DNA of 64,000 bases, from NCBI RefSeq assembly GCF_011316935.1, contig NZ_WLYS01000006.1, forward strand, positions 1 to 64,000. The letters are read 5' to 3'. The position numbers and the translations under genes were made by a program. This document shows positions 63,112 to 64,000 of the stretch, in pieces. This DNA is from Sphingobacterium chungjuense. Its GTDB lineage: Bacteria; Bacteroidota; Bacteroidia; Sphingobacteriales; Sphingobacteriaceae. The notes below the pieces were generated by a model that was given only the letters and a program-made list of their open reading frames with translations, searched no databases and was not told the origin of the DNA. Positions within the stretch are counted from its first letter, which is position 1, and each line of letters starts with the position of its first letter.

Positions 63112-63152
63112 CAAAAGCGCTTGATGAAACTGAATTTCATCAAGCGCTTTTG
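63112..63152. terminator. Bidirectional terminator
   Basis: 18-base perfect stem (63112-63129 with 63135-63152), loop CTGAA, A/T tracts at both ends, between the converging exported-protein and TlpA genes. Confidence 0.94.
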
Positions 63153-63176
63153 TTAATCTAAAGAAGATATACGATA

Positions 63177-64000
63177 CTACTTATCCAACAATTCAGCCAG
63201 CAACGTATGCAATGCTTCGCCGGTCACATTACGCGCAACGATGATGCCGTCAGAATCAATTAGCAAGTTGGAAGGAATAAATCGAACACCATACAATGCA
63301 GGTGCTTCGGTATCCCAAAATGCTAAATCTGAAACGTGAGTCCAATCCAATTGATCATCTTCGATGGCTTTCAACCAGGATGATTTGGTACGATCTAAAG
63401 AAACTCCAAACACATCAAAGCCTTTGTCCTTATATTGTTGATAGGCTTTTACGATATTGGGATTCTCCGCACGACATGGTGGACACCAGCCTGCCCAAAA
63501 GTCTAATAGGACATAATTACCTTTTCCCAAGTGATCAAAGAAGCGCACCTGATTACCATCCGGATCGGTGGACACAAAATCAATTGCTTTATTACCAGGC
63601 AATACCGCTTCTTGCTTATCAGCCAGATCGTTTAAGATCTGTACATACTGCGTATGAGCCAAAGAGGGATCGAGCAAAGCCACATGCTCTCTAATCTCTT
63701 GCGGAGATAAATCATACGAATAGTTGCGAAACAAAGCGAAAGCCGCTACGATAGATTTCGGATCTTCTTGGATAAATTCGGCCGCCGTCAATTCACTCGC
63801 TCTCTTTTTATAACCATCGAATTGCGTTTGCCATTTCGAACCCGAAACGGTTGCTTTTCTAAAATCTTGATCCTTCCCTACCGTGATTTTAGTAGGTTGA
63901 TCATCTAAGAATACTTGCAGATCTGTACCAGAAGGTTGCAAACTCACCGCATACAATTCTGGTAGAGGGACAGCGGTAGTAAAGGCAAATTTTCCATTCA
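63177..64000 (-). CDS. TlpA-like thioredoxin-family protein, 5' end outside the window
   Basis: At least 274 residues; the frame stays open to the last base, so the start lies to the right. The N-terminal part (NGKFAFTTAVPLPELY onwards) resembles the DUF4369 domain common before TlpA modules in Bacteroidota; the C-terminal part is an AhpC/TSA-type thioredoxin (about the last 140 residues) with active site WAGWCPPCRAENP and the cis-Pro loop GVRFIPSNLLID. Likely exported thiol reductase for disulfide or cytochrome c maturation work. Confidence 0.9.
   Translation of the reverse strand, partial: NGKFAFTTAVPLPELYAVSLQPSGTDLQVFLDDQPTKITVGKDQDFRKATVSGSKWQTQFDGYKKRASELTAAEFIQEDPKSIVAAFALFRNYSYDLSPQEIREHVALLDPSLAHTQYVQILNDLADKQEAVLPGNKAIDFVSTDPDGNQVRFFDHLGKGNYVLLDFWAGWCPPCRAENPNIVKAYQQYKDKGFDVFGVSLDRTKSSWLKAIEDDQLDWTHVSDLAFWDTEAPALYGVRFIPSNLLIDSDGIIVARNVTGEALHTLLAELLDK

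Noticed and set aside
1-64000. CRISPR arrays, insertion sequences, phage genes, tRNA genes
   Set aside because: Gaps were read for regular repeats, transposase-like frames, terminal inverted repeats and cloverleaf sequence; none was found.

Overview
The window reads as chromosomal DNA of a Bacteroidota bacterium, most likely the family Sphingobacteriaceae (Sphingobacterium or a close relative). Reasons seen in the sequence: promoters of the Bacteroidota type (TTG/TTTG, about 19 bases, then TAnnTTTG) recur in the gaps; Shine-Dalgarno sequences are mostly missing; and the gene families are typical of the group (PASTA protein plus MltG, PafA-type phosphatase, BrkB, RskA-like anti-sigma with fasciclin protein, LytTR/LytS pair, GH92 mannosidase, DUF3995, YwbE). 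I see no phage, insertion sequence, CRISPR array, tRNA or complete rRNA gene. This is mostly core and housekeeping DNA with several regulatory points of interest.

Region 1-8.9 kb (all minus strand). The left edge holds two consensus promoters and a leader that look like the start of an rRNA operon leaving the window. Next comes a microaerobic block: ccoS, ccoI (copper ATPase for cbb3 oxidase assembly), hemN, and a small truncated dehydrogenase-like protein with a Cys tail. Upstream lie a response regulator fused to a CRP/FNR domain and a histidine kinase whose PAS domain carries the FixL heme-ligand signature. Together they look like an oxygen sensor beside its likely targets. ettA lies upstream.

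Region 9-23.3 kb. clpC, a small lipoprotein, an alpha-oxoamine synthase with a TetR regulator, then a minus-strand group (glutathione peroxidase, GlcNAc-kinase-like protein, Ddl, DUF3995) and a plus-strand group (PASTA, mltG, thioesterase, BrkB, rpsA). Cell-wall synthesis and translation dominate.

Region 23.3-33 kb. Sulfurtransferase, pirin, then a complete RND efflux system (TolC, RND pump, adaptor) with a LytTR/LytS two-component pair directly upstream.

Region 33-45 kb. A 650-base gap with a candidate small RNA, a small lipoprotein, PafA phosphatase, fasciclin protein, MsrB, an ECF sigma/anti-sigma pair, two tandem ferritin-like exported proteins, alcohol dehydrogenase, old yellow enzyme, a PA2169-type protein, a cold-shock-domain protein and a DEAD-box helicase. 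Much of this fits stress and redox defence.

Region 45-64 kb. A bacteriophytochrome kinase, small conserved proteins, rsmI, a SHOCT protein, lnt, a NifS-like desulfurase, NlpE-like lipoprotein, TPR protein, etfBA, bifunctional nuclease, nucleoside transporter, GH92 mannosidase, a MutS-like ATPase, a second copy of the candidate small RNA, an exported protein and a TlpA-type thioredoxin cut by the right edge.

The strongest candidate for something undescribed is the pair of short transcription units at about 33394-33459 and 62378-62445. They share 24 of 25 bases at the 5' end, and each ends in a terminator hairpin of different stem sequence but with the same CTCCCCG loop core.
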